Positions 16,695 to 24,506 of a stretch of 52,288 nt of DNA are shown one piece after another. The stretch comes from JAMLIA01 sp039810005 (GTDB taxonomy: Bacteria > Chloroflexota > Chloroflexia > Thermomicrobiales > CFX8). How positions within the stretch are numbered: the first letter of the stretch is position 1; each line of letters starts with the position of its first letter. The notes under the pieces were generated by a model. That model saw only the letters and a list, made by a program, of their open reading frames with translations. It searched no databases and was not told the origin of the DNA. The stretch covers positions 1 to 52,288 of the forward strand of contig JBDHWD010000010.1 of NCBI GenBank assembly GCA_039810005.1, written 5' to 3'. The translations under genes and the position numbers were made by a program.

Positions 16695-18200
16695 CTACCC
16701 CTCCCAGGTCGTATCGGGATCGAGCGGCCAGACCGGTCGGCGGACGTTCTGGAACGGGTAGCGCGTGACCATCGGGTTTGCCGCGCCCGGCGCATCGACC
16801 TCGATGATCTTCTCGGCGATCGGCTCGAAATCGGCCCGGAAGTGGCCGCGCGACTTCACCACCAGCAGCGGCTCTTCCTCGGGCACAACGCCGACCATCT
16901 TGAAGTAGCCGCGATCGTTCGAGGCGTGGCGCACGGACGTCACGACCAGCTTGAAGCCGTTGACGTCGATGCAGGCGCTGGGGCCGGAGAAGACGGTGCG
17001 GCCTCGCACGACCGGGCCGTGCCCGACGAAGTAGCCGTCGCTCAGCCGCGTCACGCGACCGCGCACTTCCAGCGGCAGCCCGTAGTCAGCCGGGCCGGCC
17101 TTGCCGGCGATGCGGAAGTCGAGCTCAGCGCCGATGCCGGCCTCCATCGCCTGCTGGACCGTCTCGGGGTCCCAGATGCAGGCCGCCGCGCCCGGCACGC
17201 CACGCTCCAGAATGACGCGCAGCAGCTCGGTGGTGTCGCCGCTCCCGCCGCCACCGGGATTGTCGGCAACATCGGCCAGCACAACCGGCTTCTTAGCGCC
17301 GGCCTCGATGATCGCCAGCGCCTGATCGAGCGCTTCCTCGGGGGAGGGGATCGTCTTCAGGAACGACTCGCGCATCTCCCAGGCGGCGCGACCCAGGTTG
17401 TCGGCGCAGCGCTGCCCCAGCTCCGGATTGGTGGCGGTGACGACCAGCGCCGTGCCAACCTGATCGAAATCGGCGTAAGCGAAGCCGCCGAAGACAGCGG
17501 TCGTCACGATGCCCGGATGCGCCTCCCAGTCGACGCCGCGCTCAATCAGCTCGCGCATCGGCCCCTCGGCAGTGCGCATATTGATCGTCGGCGGGATCAT
17601 CGGCGGCTTCGAGATGTAGACCTGCGGCATCGCCAGCGTGCCGTCGAGGATCTGCTGCATGCAGCGCGCCGCCTCAATGCCGCGCTCATAGGAGTCGATG
17701 TGCGGGTTCGTGCGGTAAACGTAGACCGCGTTCACCGCCTTGCACATCTCGGCGGTGATGTTGCCGTGCAGATCGAGCTCAACGATGATCGGCACGTCCG
17801 CGCCGACCACGTCGCGCACCGCCCGGCACAGATCACCCTCGGCGTCCGGCGCGTTCTCGGCCAGCATCGCGCCGTGCAGATAGAGCAGGACGCCATCGAC
17901 CTCGCCGGCCTTGCGCAGGTAGCCCAGTAGCCGATTCTTCAGCTCGTCGTACGCAGCAGCCTGCACGTTCGCGCTCGGCGTAGCGTGGCCGCTGACTGTG
18001 CCGATGATGTCCCAGCCGGCTGCGTCGCCGACCTCGATCATCCCGCCCAGACCCGTAAACGTTCCGCGGTTGCTGGTGACGACATCCTGACCCTCGATCA
18101 GCGCGTTGCGCCCAACATGAAACGACGCCAGGTTCGTTTCAATCTGGGAAAAGCTGTTCGTTTCATGCATCACCGACCCGATAACGACCTTGTGCCCCAT
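16695..18200 (-). CDS. M81 family metallopeptidase (MlrC-like)
   Basis: Protein of about 501 residues in the MlrC/M81 family, named for the last enzyme of microcystin linearisation breakdown, though most members have unknown substrates. Visible family features: the N-terminal GSVMHETNSFS, ELDLHGNITAEM (probable metal-binding Asp and His), ADVADNPGGGGSGDTTELL and AAACIWDPETV. The ATG at 18200 is preferred: GGGGAGG lies just upstream. An in-frame TTG four codons earlier is less likely. It stands alone, with the long palindrome beyond its end. A role in cyclic-peptide or other amide hydrolysis is inferred from family only. Confidence 0.87.
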   Translation of the reverse strand: MGHKVVIGSVMHETNSFSQIETNLASFHVGRNALIEGQDVVTSNRGTFTGLGGMIEVGDAAGWDIIGTVSGHATPSANVQAAAYDELKNRLLGYLRKAGEVDGVLLYLHGAMLAENAPDAEGDLCRAVRDVVGADVPIIVELDLHGNITAEMCKAVNAVYVYRTNPHIDSYERGIEAARCMQQILDGTLAMPQVYISKPPMIPPTINMRTAEGPMRELIERGVDWEAHPGIVTTAVFGGFAYADFDQVGTALVVTATNPELGQRCADNLGRAAWEMRESFLKTIPSPEEALDQALAIIEAGAKKPVVLADVADNPGGGGSGDTTELLRVILERGVPGAAACIWDPETVQQAMEAGIGAELDFRIAGKAGPADYGLPLEVRGRVTRLSDGYFVGHGPVVRGRTVFSGPSACIDVNGFKLVVTSVRHASNDRGYFKMVGVVPEEEPLLVVKSRGHFRADFEPIAEKIIEVDAPGAANPMVTRYPFQNVRRPVWPLDPDTTWEG

Positions 18201-18410
18201 CTGCCTCCCCAATCAATATCCGTTACGCCCGCCTGCTCACGAGCAGCCAACCCGGAGCGGCCTGCGGCGCATCCTACAGGCAACCGCAGGAGGACGCCAG
18301 CGACATGACTCGGGCTTGGCACGTATCTGCAACATCGCGAGCCTGCAATGTGTTGGCGATGATGCGCTCTCAGGCGCAGGCTGATTGCGCACGTGGAAGA
18401 GAGGTCGCCG

Positions 18411-18881
18411 ATGCGTGGCAGCCAACGTCCAGTGCCTGTTGCGAGCACGCGGATGGACATCGCTCGGACTGCGGTCGGGTTGATCTGGCTCGCTGGCGCG
18501 GCATTCAACGCGCTGGAGACCATGCGCATGCCTGAACCGTTCACCTGGCTCGAAGCATCGCCGGTTCGGCCGTATACCTGGTTCTTCCGCGATGTCGCTG
18601 GCGCACAGCCTGTCCTCTGGACGACGCTCCTCGTGGTTGGCGAGACGGCGCTGGGGCTGCTGACGCTGGCTCGTGGACGCACCGCGCGGGTCGGGCTGGG
18701 CCTGGGCGCGTTGTTCAGCGCGTTCCTGTTCTCGTTGCTGACGCCCTACACGATGATCATGGGAGCGCATGCGGCGGCACTCGCCTGGCTGGCAACAAAG
18801 GAGTATCCCGTCAGCCCGGTCCAGCGCCTCTGGTCGTTCATTACGCGCCACGAGCGGCGCGCACACGGAACGGGTGCCTGA
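18411..18881 (+). CDS. Four-helix membrane protein (DoxX-like topology)
   Basis: A 156-residue predicted membrane protein with about four transmembrane helices (ARTAVGLIWLAGAAFNALE, WTTLLVVGETALGLLTLA, RVGLGLGALFSAFLFSLLT and a final HAAALAWLA stretch). The size and layout resemble DoxX/DoxD-like quinone-related membrane proteins, but the similarity is topological only. The ATG at 18411 is chosen because AGAGAGG lies 6 nt upstream; a GTG at 18393 is in frame. It is divergent from the M81 gene and convergent with the next hypothetical gene. Confidence 0.6.
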   Translation: MRGSQRPVPVASTRMDIARTAVGLIWLAGAAFNALETMRMPEPFTWLEASPVRPYTWFFRDVAGAQPVLWTTLLVVGETALGLLTLARGRTARVGLGLGALFSAFLFSLLTPYTMIMGAHAAALAWLATKEYPVSPVQRLWSFITRHERRAHGTGA

Positions 18882-18911
18882 CCGGCGCAGCGTCGGAAAT
18901 ATCTGTCGGGA

Positions 18912-19349
18912 TTAGTGCGTCAGTGAGGTAAGCCAGCGTTCCTTCGGGTTCTCCGGCGTCCGCTCGGCGGCGTCCTCGATCGCCTGCCGCGCTTCGTCGG
19001 CGCTCAGGCCACGCAACGAGGTGACATAATCAACGTTGCGGACGTAGAGGGCGATATCGAAGGCGAACGCCTCACGGGCTTCGGTCTCGCGCCAGAACTG
19101 ATACAGATTCGGCAGCCAGTCGTAGCCCCACGACTCAATGCGGAAGATTGCGACGCCCTGTCCACGGAGATAGGCGAGCGGCTCGGAGAAGTAGACCCGT
19201 GCCGTGCCGGTGCTTTCAATCGCGGCCTTGATGCCGTCGTGGTGGCGCGGTGTTGAGCGCAACGTGTAGAGCCGGGAGCCTGGTCGCTCCGGGCCAACCC
19301 GCAGGGGCTCGTACGGCGCGGAAGTTGTGCTGCGCTTGAACAAGGCCAT
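18912..19349 (-). CDS. Hypothetical protein
   Basis: A 145-residue soluble protein I do not recognise. It has a mixed alpha/beta composition, with an aromatic central part (IFRIESWGYDWLPNLYQFW) and a helical C-terminus (SADEARQAIEDAAERTPENP). No signal peptide or membrane segment is visible. The start at 19349 is chosen because the recognisable soluble protein begins there and a GGAGGGTGGG purine tract lies upstream, although at a long distance. It diverges from the C45-like gene across 139 bp, which may hold promoters for both. Confidence 0.55.
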   Translation of the reverse strand: MALFKRSTTSAPYEPLRVGPERPGSRLYTLRSTPRHHDGIKAAIESTGTARVYFSEPLAYLRGQGVAIFRIESWGYDWLPNLYQFWRETEAREAFAFDIALYVRNVDYVTSLRGLSADEARQAIEDAAERTPENPKERWLTSLTH

Positions 19350-19488
19350 AGACGTTCTGACCCACCCTCCACATGCTGACCACCGACGATCTCGGCGCGC
19401 CGCTGCCCGGCACACCCCGATTGTACGCGATATGGCAGTTCTGCCCTATCATCCGCCTCAAACCGTAGTACGACAGGGGAGATGCGGG

Positions 19489-20559
19489 ATGAGCACGGAC
19501 GCCGCCACGCTACCGATTATCGACGTTGCCGGAAGCCATCGCGACATCGGGCGCGCGATCGGCGAGACGCTCCGCGATGGCCTGCGCGCTGTCGCCGAGC
19601 GCCACCGTATCGAAGTAGGGAACACGCTTGGCTGGGATCGCGCGATGGACGTCGCCGCGAATCTGTTGCCGTTCGCCGAACGCGAGGTGCCACACTGTGT
19701 CGAGGAGCTGCGCGGCACAGCCGAGGCAGCGGATATTCCGTTCGAGACGCTGTTCAGCATGAACGCGCTGCAGGAGACGCGCTTCCTCGCGGCGCGAGGT
19801 GGCGACGAGGATGACGAGGGCTGCACGAGCCTGGCAGTGTCTGGCCCGGCAACAGCCGATGGATCGACGCTGCTCGCGCATAACGAAGACGCCGGCACGA
19901 TCCGCCAGGCGTTGCCCTACGTCGTGCGTGCGCAGCCAACCGGTCGTCCGGCGTTCGTCGGCTTCGCCTATTCCGGGCTGCTGCTCTATCAGGGCCTGAA
20001 CGATCGCGGGATCGGCTCGGTCGGGAATGCGCTAACGTTCAACGATGTCCGCAACGGAACGCCGAAGCTGCTCGCCTATCGTGATGTCATGGATGCGACG
20101 TACCTGGAAGACGCCATCCGCCGCACGCAGCGCGCCGACCGCGCGAACGGCAATAACCACATCGTCGCCAACATTGATGGCGACATCTATGACAACGAGG
20201 TCTCGGCAGCCCGCAGCGCGCTGATTCCGGGCCGCGACATGATCGCGCATACGAACCATGTGCTCGACCCAGCTATGCGCGAGGTGGAGTGGGGCGACAA
20301 CCTGAATTCGCGCATGCGCCTGCACCGCGTCGAGACGCTGCTTGAGTGCGGACGTGGTCGTCATACCGTTGAGTCGCTGTTCGACGTGCTGAGCGACCAC
20401 AGCAACTATCCGCGCAGTGTCTGCAAGCACGCCGATCCTGACATCAACCCGAATGTGCAGACGGTCGCCTCAGTCGTCATCGACCTCAGCGCCGGCCTGA
20501 TCCACGTTCGCGCCGGCCATCCATGCACGGCAAACACGACGACCGTAAGCCTGGTGTGA
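19489..20559 (+). CDS. C45 family autoproteolytic acyltransferase/hydrolase
   Basis: Ntn-hydrolase of 356 residues related to acyl-CoA:6-aminopenicillanic acid acyltransferase. Members self-cleave before a Cys that becomes the N-terminal nucleophile. Here the candidate is Cys112 in DEGCTSLAV, followed by the family-typical DGSTLLAHNEDA and PYVVRAQPTGRPAFVGFAY; the NDRGIGSVGNAL and NHIVANIDGDIYD segments also fit. The start at 19489 follows a GGGGAG/GCGGG purine tract. Family members hydrolyse or transfer acyl groups on amides; no beta-lactam genes are near, so the natural substrate is open (acyl-amino acids or quorum-type amides are possible). It is a single gene ahead of acetyl-CoA synthetase. 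Confidence 0.82.
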   Translation: MSTDAATLPIIDVAGSHRDIGRAIGETLRDGLRAVAERHRIEVGNTLGWDRAMDVAANLLPFAEREVPHCVEELRGTAEAADIPFETLFSMNALQETRFLAARGGDEDDEGCTSLAVSGPATADGSTLLAHNEDAGTIRQALPYVVRAQPTGRPAFVGFAYSGLLLYQGLNDRGIGSVGNALTFNDVRNGTPKLLAYRDVMDATYLEDAIRRTQRADRANGNNHIVANIDGDIYDNEVSAARSALIPGRDMIAHTNHVLDPAMREVEWGDNLNSRMRLHRVETLLECGRGRHTVESLFDVLSDHSNYPRSVCKHADPDINPNVQTVASVVIDLSAGLIHVRAGHPCTANTTTVSLV

Positions 20560-20638
20560 TCGCGACACCGACGGCCGGGAATCTGCAACGAGCAATCTAC
20601 CGGATCGGTACTTGTCCGGACTGCGTTGGCGCGTGATT

Positions 20639-20668
20639 GGCAGAAATAATCAATCGTGGTGCTAGAAT
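20639..20668 (+). promoter_or_regulatory. Candidate promoter of the acetyl-CoA synthetase gene
   Basis: TGCTAGAAT (20660-20668) is a good extended -10, with GGCAGAA (20639-20645) 14 nt before it, exactly as upstream of the GltD-like fusion gene. A TTGGCA overlaps the upstream element but would need a 20-nt spacer. The leader to the ATG at 20732 would be about 57 nt. Confidence 0.5.
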
Positions 20669-20731
20669 CGGCTCACAGATGACACCAACCCGCCACGGGT
20701 ACAGAAGAACAGCGGGAGCAAAGGGGGAGTA

Positions 20732-22675
20732 ATGGCAACGACAAAGCCAAAGGGTCTCGATTGGGAGACGACCAGTCGAGTCCTGTCAGAGGAACGCGTG
20801 TTCGAGCCGAGCGAAGAGATCGTCGAAAACGCGAACATTACCAGATACATGAAGGAAAAGGGCTTCTCCTCCTACGACGAGCTCCATCAGTGGAGTGTCG
20901 AGCACTCCGAAGAGTTCTGGGAGGAAATGGCGAAGGAGCTCCACTGGTTCAAGCCGTGGGACAAGGTTCTGGACTGGGACGCTCCTGATGCCAAGTGGTT
21001 CGTCGGTGGCGAGACGAACATCGTCTACAACGCGCTCGACCGTCACATGGACACACCGACCCGCAACAAGGTCGCCTTCTACTGGGAGGGTGAGGACGGC
21101 TCGACGCGCACGATCTCCTACCGGGATCTGTACTTCGATGTCTGCCGCTTTGCCGGCGCACTCAAGGCGATGGGCATCGAGAAGGGCGACCGGATCGTCA
21201 TCTACATGCCCCGCATTCCCGAGCAGATCGTCGCCATGATCGCCGCCGCGCGCATCGGTGTTGTGCATTCCGTCGTCTATTCCGGCTTCTCCTCCTCGGC
21301 ATTGCGCGACCGGATCGTCGATGCGGAAGCGAAGGCCGTCATCACTGCCGATGGTTACTACTATCGCGGCAAGATCGTGACGCTGAAGGGCATTGTTGAC
21401 GACGCGGTGCGCCAGTGCCCGTCGATCAAGCGCGTCGTCACTGTCGAGCGCGCCGGCAACGACATCACCTGGTACCCGAATCGCGACGTCTGGTACCACG
21501 AGATGATGGCGCTCGCGACACCGGATATGGAGATTGAGCACCTCGAATCCGAAGCTCCGCTCTATATGCTCTATACCTCGGGCACGACCGGCAAGCCGAA
21601 GGGCATTGTCCACGTCCACGGCGGCTACATGGTCGGCATCTATACGACGATGAAGTACGTCTTCGATATGCGCCCGGACGACGTCTACTGGTGCTCGGCC
21701 GACCCGGGCTGGGTGACGGGCCACTCCTACATCGTCTATGGCCCGATGATCGCCGGCGCCACCAGCGTCTTCTATGAAGGCGCGATCGACTATCCCGATC
21801 CCGGGCGTATCTGGCGCATGATCGAGAAGTACGGTGTGACGACGTTCTACACGTCACCGACAGCCATCCGCGCGCTCATGCGCTTCGGCGAGGGCTGGCC
21901 GGGTGCGTCAGATCTGTCGAGTATCCGACTCCTCGGCACGGTCGGCGAGCCGATCAATCCGGAGGCATGGATCTGGTATCGCAAGATCGCCGGAGACAAG
22001 CAGCCGGTCATCGATACCTGGTGGCAGACCGAGACCGGCATGATGATGATCACGCCAACCCCGATCACGCCGCTCAAGCCGGGTTCGGCGACCAAGGAGT
22101 TCCTCGGCATCAAGGCCAGCGTCGTTGATAAGAACGGCGAGGAAGTCGGCGTCGACGAAGGCGGCTACCTCATCATCCATAACCCGTGGCCGTCGATGAT
22201 GCGCACGATCTTCCACGATCGCGAGCGCTACGAATCGTATTGGAACACGATACCGGGCGTCTACTTCGCCGGCGATGCCGCGCACCGCGACGCAGACGGC
22301 TACTTCTGGATTCAGGGCCGCGTCGACGACGTGATCAAGAAGTCCGGCTACCGGCTCGGCTCGATGGAGATCGAGAGTGCATTAGTGAGCCATCCAGCGG
22401 TCGCCGAGGCCGCCGTCATCGGCAAGCCCGATGAAGTTAAGGGTGAGGCAATCAAGGCATTCGTCATCCTCAAGACCGGCTACGACGGCAGCGAACACAT
22501 GCTCAACGAGTTGCGACTGCACGTCCGCACGAACGTCGGACCAATCGCCGTCCCGGAGGAGCTGGAGTTCGTCACCTCGCTCCCGAAGACGCGCTCCGGC
22601 AAGATCATGCGCCGCTTCCTGAAGGCTCAGGAGCTCGGTCAGGAAGTCGGCGACATCAGTACACTGGAGGAGTAG
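20732..22675 (+). CDS. acs: Acetyl-CoA synthetase
   Basis: AMP-forming acetate:CoA ligase of 647 residues, the usual family length, making acetyl-CoA from acetate, ATP and CoA. Visible motifs: the acyl-adenylate phosphate loop YTSGTTGKPKG (residues 281-291), DTWWQTETGM whose Trp limits the pocket to short acyl groups, the hinge region around DDVIKKSGYRLGS, and the C-terminal SGKIMRR with Lys624, the residue acetylated to control these enzymes. The N-terminus is of the ACAS type (ANITRYMKEKGF ... YDELHQWS). GGGGGAG precedes the ATG and a candidate promoter lies upstream. A strong hairpin follows the gene. It probably supports acetate assimilation or recycling. Confidence 0.95.
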   Translation: MATTKPKGLDWETTSRVLSEERVFEPSEEIVENANITRYMKEKGFSSYDELHQWSVEHSEEFWEEMAKELHWFKPWDKVLDWDAPDAKWFVGGETNIVYNALDRHMDTPTRNKVAFYWEGEDGSTRTISYRDLYFDVCRFAGALKAMGIEKGDRIVIYMPRIPEQIVAMIAAARIGVVHSVVYSGFSSSALRDRIVDAEAKAVITADGYYYRGKIVTLKGIVDDAVRQCPSIKRVVTVERAGNDITWYPNRDVWYHEMMALATPDMEIEHLESEAPLYMLYTSGTTGKPKGIVHVHGGYMVGIYTTMKYVFDMRPDDVYWCSADPGWVTGHSYIVYGPMIAGATSVFYEGAIDYPDPGRIWRMIEKYGVTTFYTSPTAIRALMRFGEGWPGASDLSSIRLLGTVGEPINPEAWIWYRKIAGDKQPVIDTWWQTETGMMMITPTPITPLKPGSATKEFLGIKASVVDKNGEEVGVDEGGYLIIHNPWPSMMRTIFHDRERYESYWNTIPGVYFAGDAAHRDADGYFWIQGRVDDVIKKSGYRLGSMEIESALVSHPAVAEAAVIGKPDEVKGEAIKAFVILKTGYDGSEHMLNELRLHVRTNVGPIAVPEELEFVTSLPKTRSGKIMRRFLKAQELGQEVGDISTLEE

Positions 22676-22719
22676 GGTCGACCGTGACCAACCGTCCAGT
22701 ACAATCGACAGGTTGTGTC

Positions 22720-22746
22720 AGCAGGGGCGTCGTCGACGCCCCTGCT
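22720..22746 (+). terminator. Terminator-like hairpin after acs
   Basis: A perfect 12-bp GC-rich stem (22720-22731 with 22735-22746) with a 3-nt loop lies 44 nt past the acs stop and 37 nt before the methionine aminopeptidase start. No T-tract follows, so read-through is possible. Confidence 0.6.
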
Positions 22747-22783
22747 CGATGATTCACGATCCAGGCTGAAAGCAAGGCACGCG

Positions 22784-23545
22784 ATGGCTCGCTCCAACAA
22801 GATTTATCTGAAGACTCCCGAACAGATCGCGCTGATGCGCGAGGCGGGGCGCGTTGTCGCGGAGATCCTCGACCTGATGGAAGAGATGATTGTTCCCGGC
22901 GTCACGACCTCCTACCTCGACCGCATTGCCGAGGAATACATCCGCACGAAGGGCGGCACCCCCTCGTTCAAGGGCTACCACGGCTTCACCGGATCCGTCT
23001 GCGTCGCCGTCAATGAGGTCGTCGTCCACGGCATCCCCGGAGAACTGGTTCTGCGCGATGGCGACATCATCGCGCTGGACGTCGGGGTCATCCTCAACGG
23101 CTGGCACGGTGACGCCTGCCGTACCTACGCGGTCGGCACGATCGACGCCGAGTCGCGCCGCCTGATGGATGTTTGCAAGCAGTCGCTGGAGGTCGGCATC
23201 GAAGCGGCCCAGCCGGGCAGGCGGCTCACCGACGTGTCCTTTGCGATCGAGCAGGTTGTCAATGCAGCCGGGTTCAAGGTCGTACACGACCTGTTCGGAC
23301 ACGGCATTGGACGCGACATGCACGAAGCGCCGTCGCTGCCCCACTATGGCCCGGCGGGGCAGGGACCGGAGATCCGTCCGGGAATGGTATTCACCATAGA
23401 GCCAATGATTGTCGCCGGCTCACGCTCGGTTCGCACGCTGGCCGATGGTTGGACCATCGTTACCAATGACGGCTCGCGGTCAGCACAATATGAGCACACC
23501 ATCGCCATCACTGAAACCGGCAACGAAATCCTGACGCTGCCGTAA
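22784..23545 (+). CDS. map: Methionine aminopeptidase, type I
   Basis: Removes the initiator Met from new proteins. The 253-residue protein has the five metal ligands of the pita-bread fold: Asp99 (ALDVG), Asp110 (WHGDACRTY), His173 (GHGIGRDMHEAP), Glu206 (FTIEPM) and Glu237 (YEHTIAI). No N-terminal zinc-finger extension is present, consistent with type Ia. The ATG is preceded by AAGG within the sequence AAGCAAGGC; SufU has a near-identical leader. The gene is not in the ribosomal-protein cluster where map often sits, so it may be a second copy. Confidence 0.95.
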   Translation: MARSNKIYLKTPEQIALMREAGRVVAEILDLMEEMIVPGVTTSYLDRIAEEYIRTKGGTPSFKGYHGFTGSVCVAVNEVVVHGIPGELVLRDGDIIALDVGVILNGWHGDACRTYAVGTIDAESRRLMDVCKQSLEVGIEAAQPGRRLTDVSFAIEQVVNAAGFKVVHDLFGHGIGRDMHEAPSLPHYGPAGQGPEIRPGMVFTIEPMIVAGSRSVRTLADGWTIVTNDGSRSAQYEHTIAITETGNEILTLP

Positions 23546-23570
23546 TCAGCGGCGTGTGCCGAACGCCGAG

Positions 23571-23590
23571 AGCGACGATAGAATGTCGCT
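23571..23590 (+). promoter_or_regulatory. Candidate -10 inside a short inverted repeat
   Basis: TAGAAT (23579-23584) is flanked by the inverted repeat AGCGAC (23571-23576) and GTCGCT (23585-23590). It lies about 95 nt before the small DUF4177-like gene. The repeat could be a repressor operator covering the -10, or chance. Confidence 0.3.
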
Positions 23591-23679
23591 CCGAACGGAT
23601 CAATGGCCCACCGGGGCGACAGACGCGCCGGGTTCGCCCAGCCGCGTTCACGGACGTCATCGTAAGCAAGGAGCCTCTG

Positions 23680-23946
23680 ATGCAACGCTGGGAATATCGC
23701 GTTTTTCATCGGCAACGAACGGTCACGCTCGGCGAGGTGTCCAGCGGATGGGACGAGAACGTCGTCGCCATGCTGCCCGAGCTTGGTGCAGCAGGCTGGG
23801 AGCTCGTGACGGTTCTACCGCGCTCAAGCACCGGTGGAGCTGTGAACGCGGGGATGACGACGGACGAACTGTGGATTTTCAAGCGACCACAGCAGGCGGT
23901 ACCCGCTGACGCAAAACTGGCGGGGCAAGCACCGAGCGACACGTAA
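23680..23946 (+). CDS. Small DUF4177-like protein
   Basis: An 88-residue soluble protein. The pattern WEYRVF ... LPELGAAGWELVTVLP ... LWIFKRP matches the DUF4177 type, a small fold of unknown function found in many bacteria. AAGGAG lies 6 nt before the ATG. The last about 18 residues are a Pro/Ala-rich tail. It stands alone after map. Confidence 0.75.
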   Translation: MQRWEYRVFHRQRTVTLGEVSSGWDENVVAMLPELGAAGWELVTVLPRSSTGGAVNAGMTTDELWIFKRPQQAVPADAKLAGQAPSDT

Positions 23947-24506
23947 CAACCTCAGGCTGATCCAACGGCAGGGCTAACCTGGACATCCCCCGTACCACCC
24001 CGAGCGTGAGTACCGTTTCCAGATTTGCTTCGCAATAGGTACTCGCGCTCCTACCGCAAAACTTCCTCATACCTGTGTATTCCTGCCTGGGCGACCGCAC
24101 CTGCTGCGAACGAACGCACCATCAGGCGCAAGCAATTTCGTGATACCACCTTGCGGAATCGACTGGCTTCCGCTAGCATGGAGCACGGACACAGACACTC
24201 TTCATCTTCTCTCGTCCCTTCGCGCCGAACATCCGTTTGGCGTGCTGTTGCGATGAGGGATGAAATGCCGAAACGCGACCTTACTGAGCGCCGCATTTGT
24301 GCGACGGTCGGATGGCGCTTTGCGTCTCGCGGAGCGGCTGGGCAGTCGGGGCAGGCGTGCACATACGCCAACATCCAGCGTCGCCGACGACCCGGGCGAT
24401 TCAGTGTTCGAAATTCAGGCCCGGCGGGCGCTTTGGCTCCGGGTCAGCATGGACAGCCGATCGTCAATCGATCGCTCGACAGCCATAGTCAGACCCGGAG
24501 GCCGTA
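23947..24506 (+). other. 560-bp leader without a credible gene, upstream of the giant gene
   Basis: No reading frame here shows protein-like composition; the open frames are Arg/Ser-rich and unlike any family I know. The one promoter-like element is TTGCGG (24151-24156), a 17-bp spacer and TAGCAT (24174-24179). This would give a leader of about 320 nt for the giant gene. The long gap could hold regulatory sequence or an eroded gene. Confidence 0.4.

Noticed and set aside
16842..17930. 362-codon open frame antisense to the M81 gene
   Set aside because: His/Asp/Arg-rich shadow frame opposite a well-supported M81 peptidase.
24400..24450. tRNA-like T-loop (GTTCGAAAT)
   Set aside because: No flanking T-stem pairing, no anticodon arm and no acceptor stem could be drawn.
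24025..24506. Open frames in the leader of the giant gene (up to 160 codons)
   Set aside because: Arg/Ser-rich composition, no ribosome binding site of note, no domain pattern; treated as non-coding.
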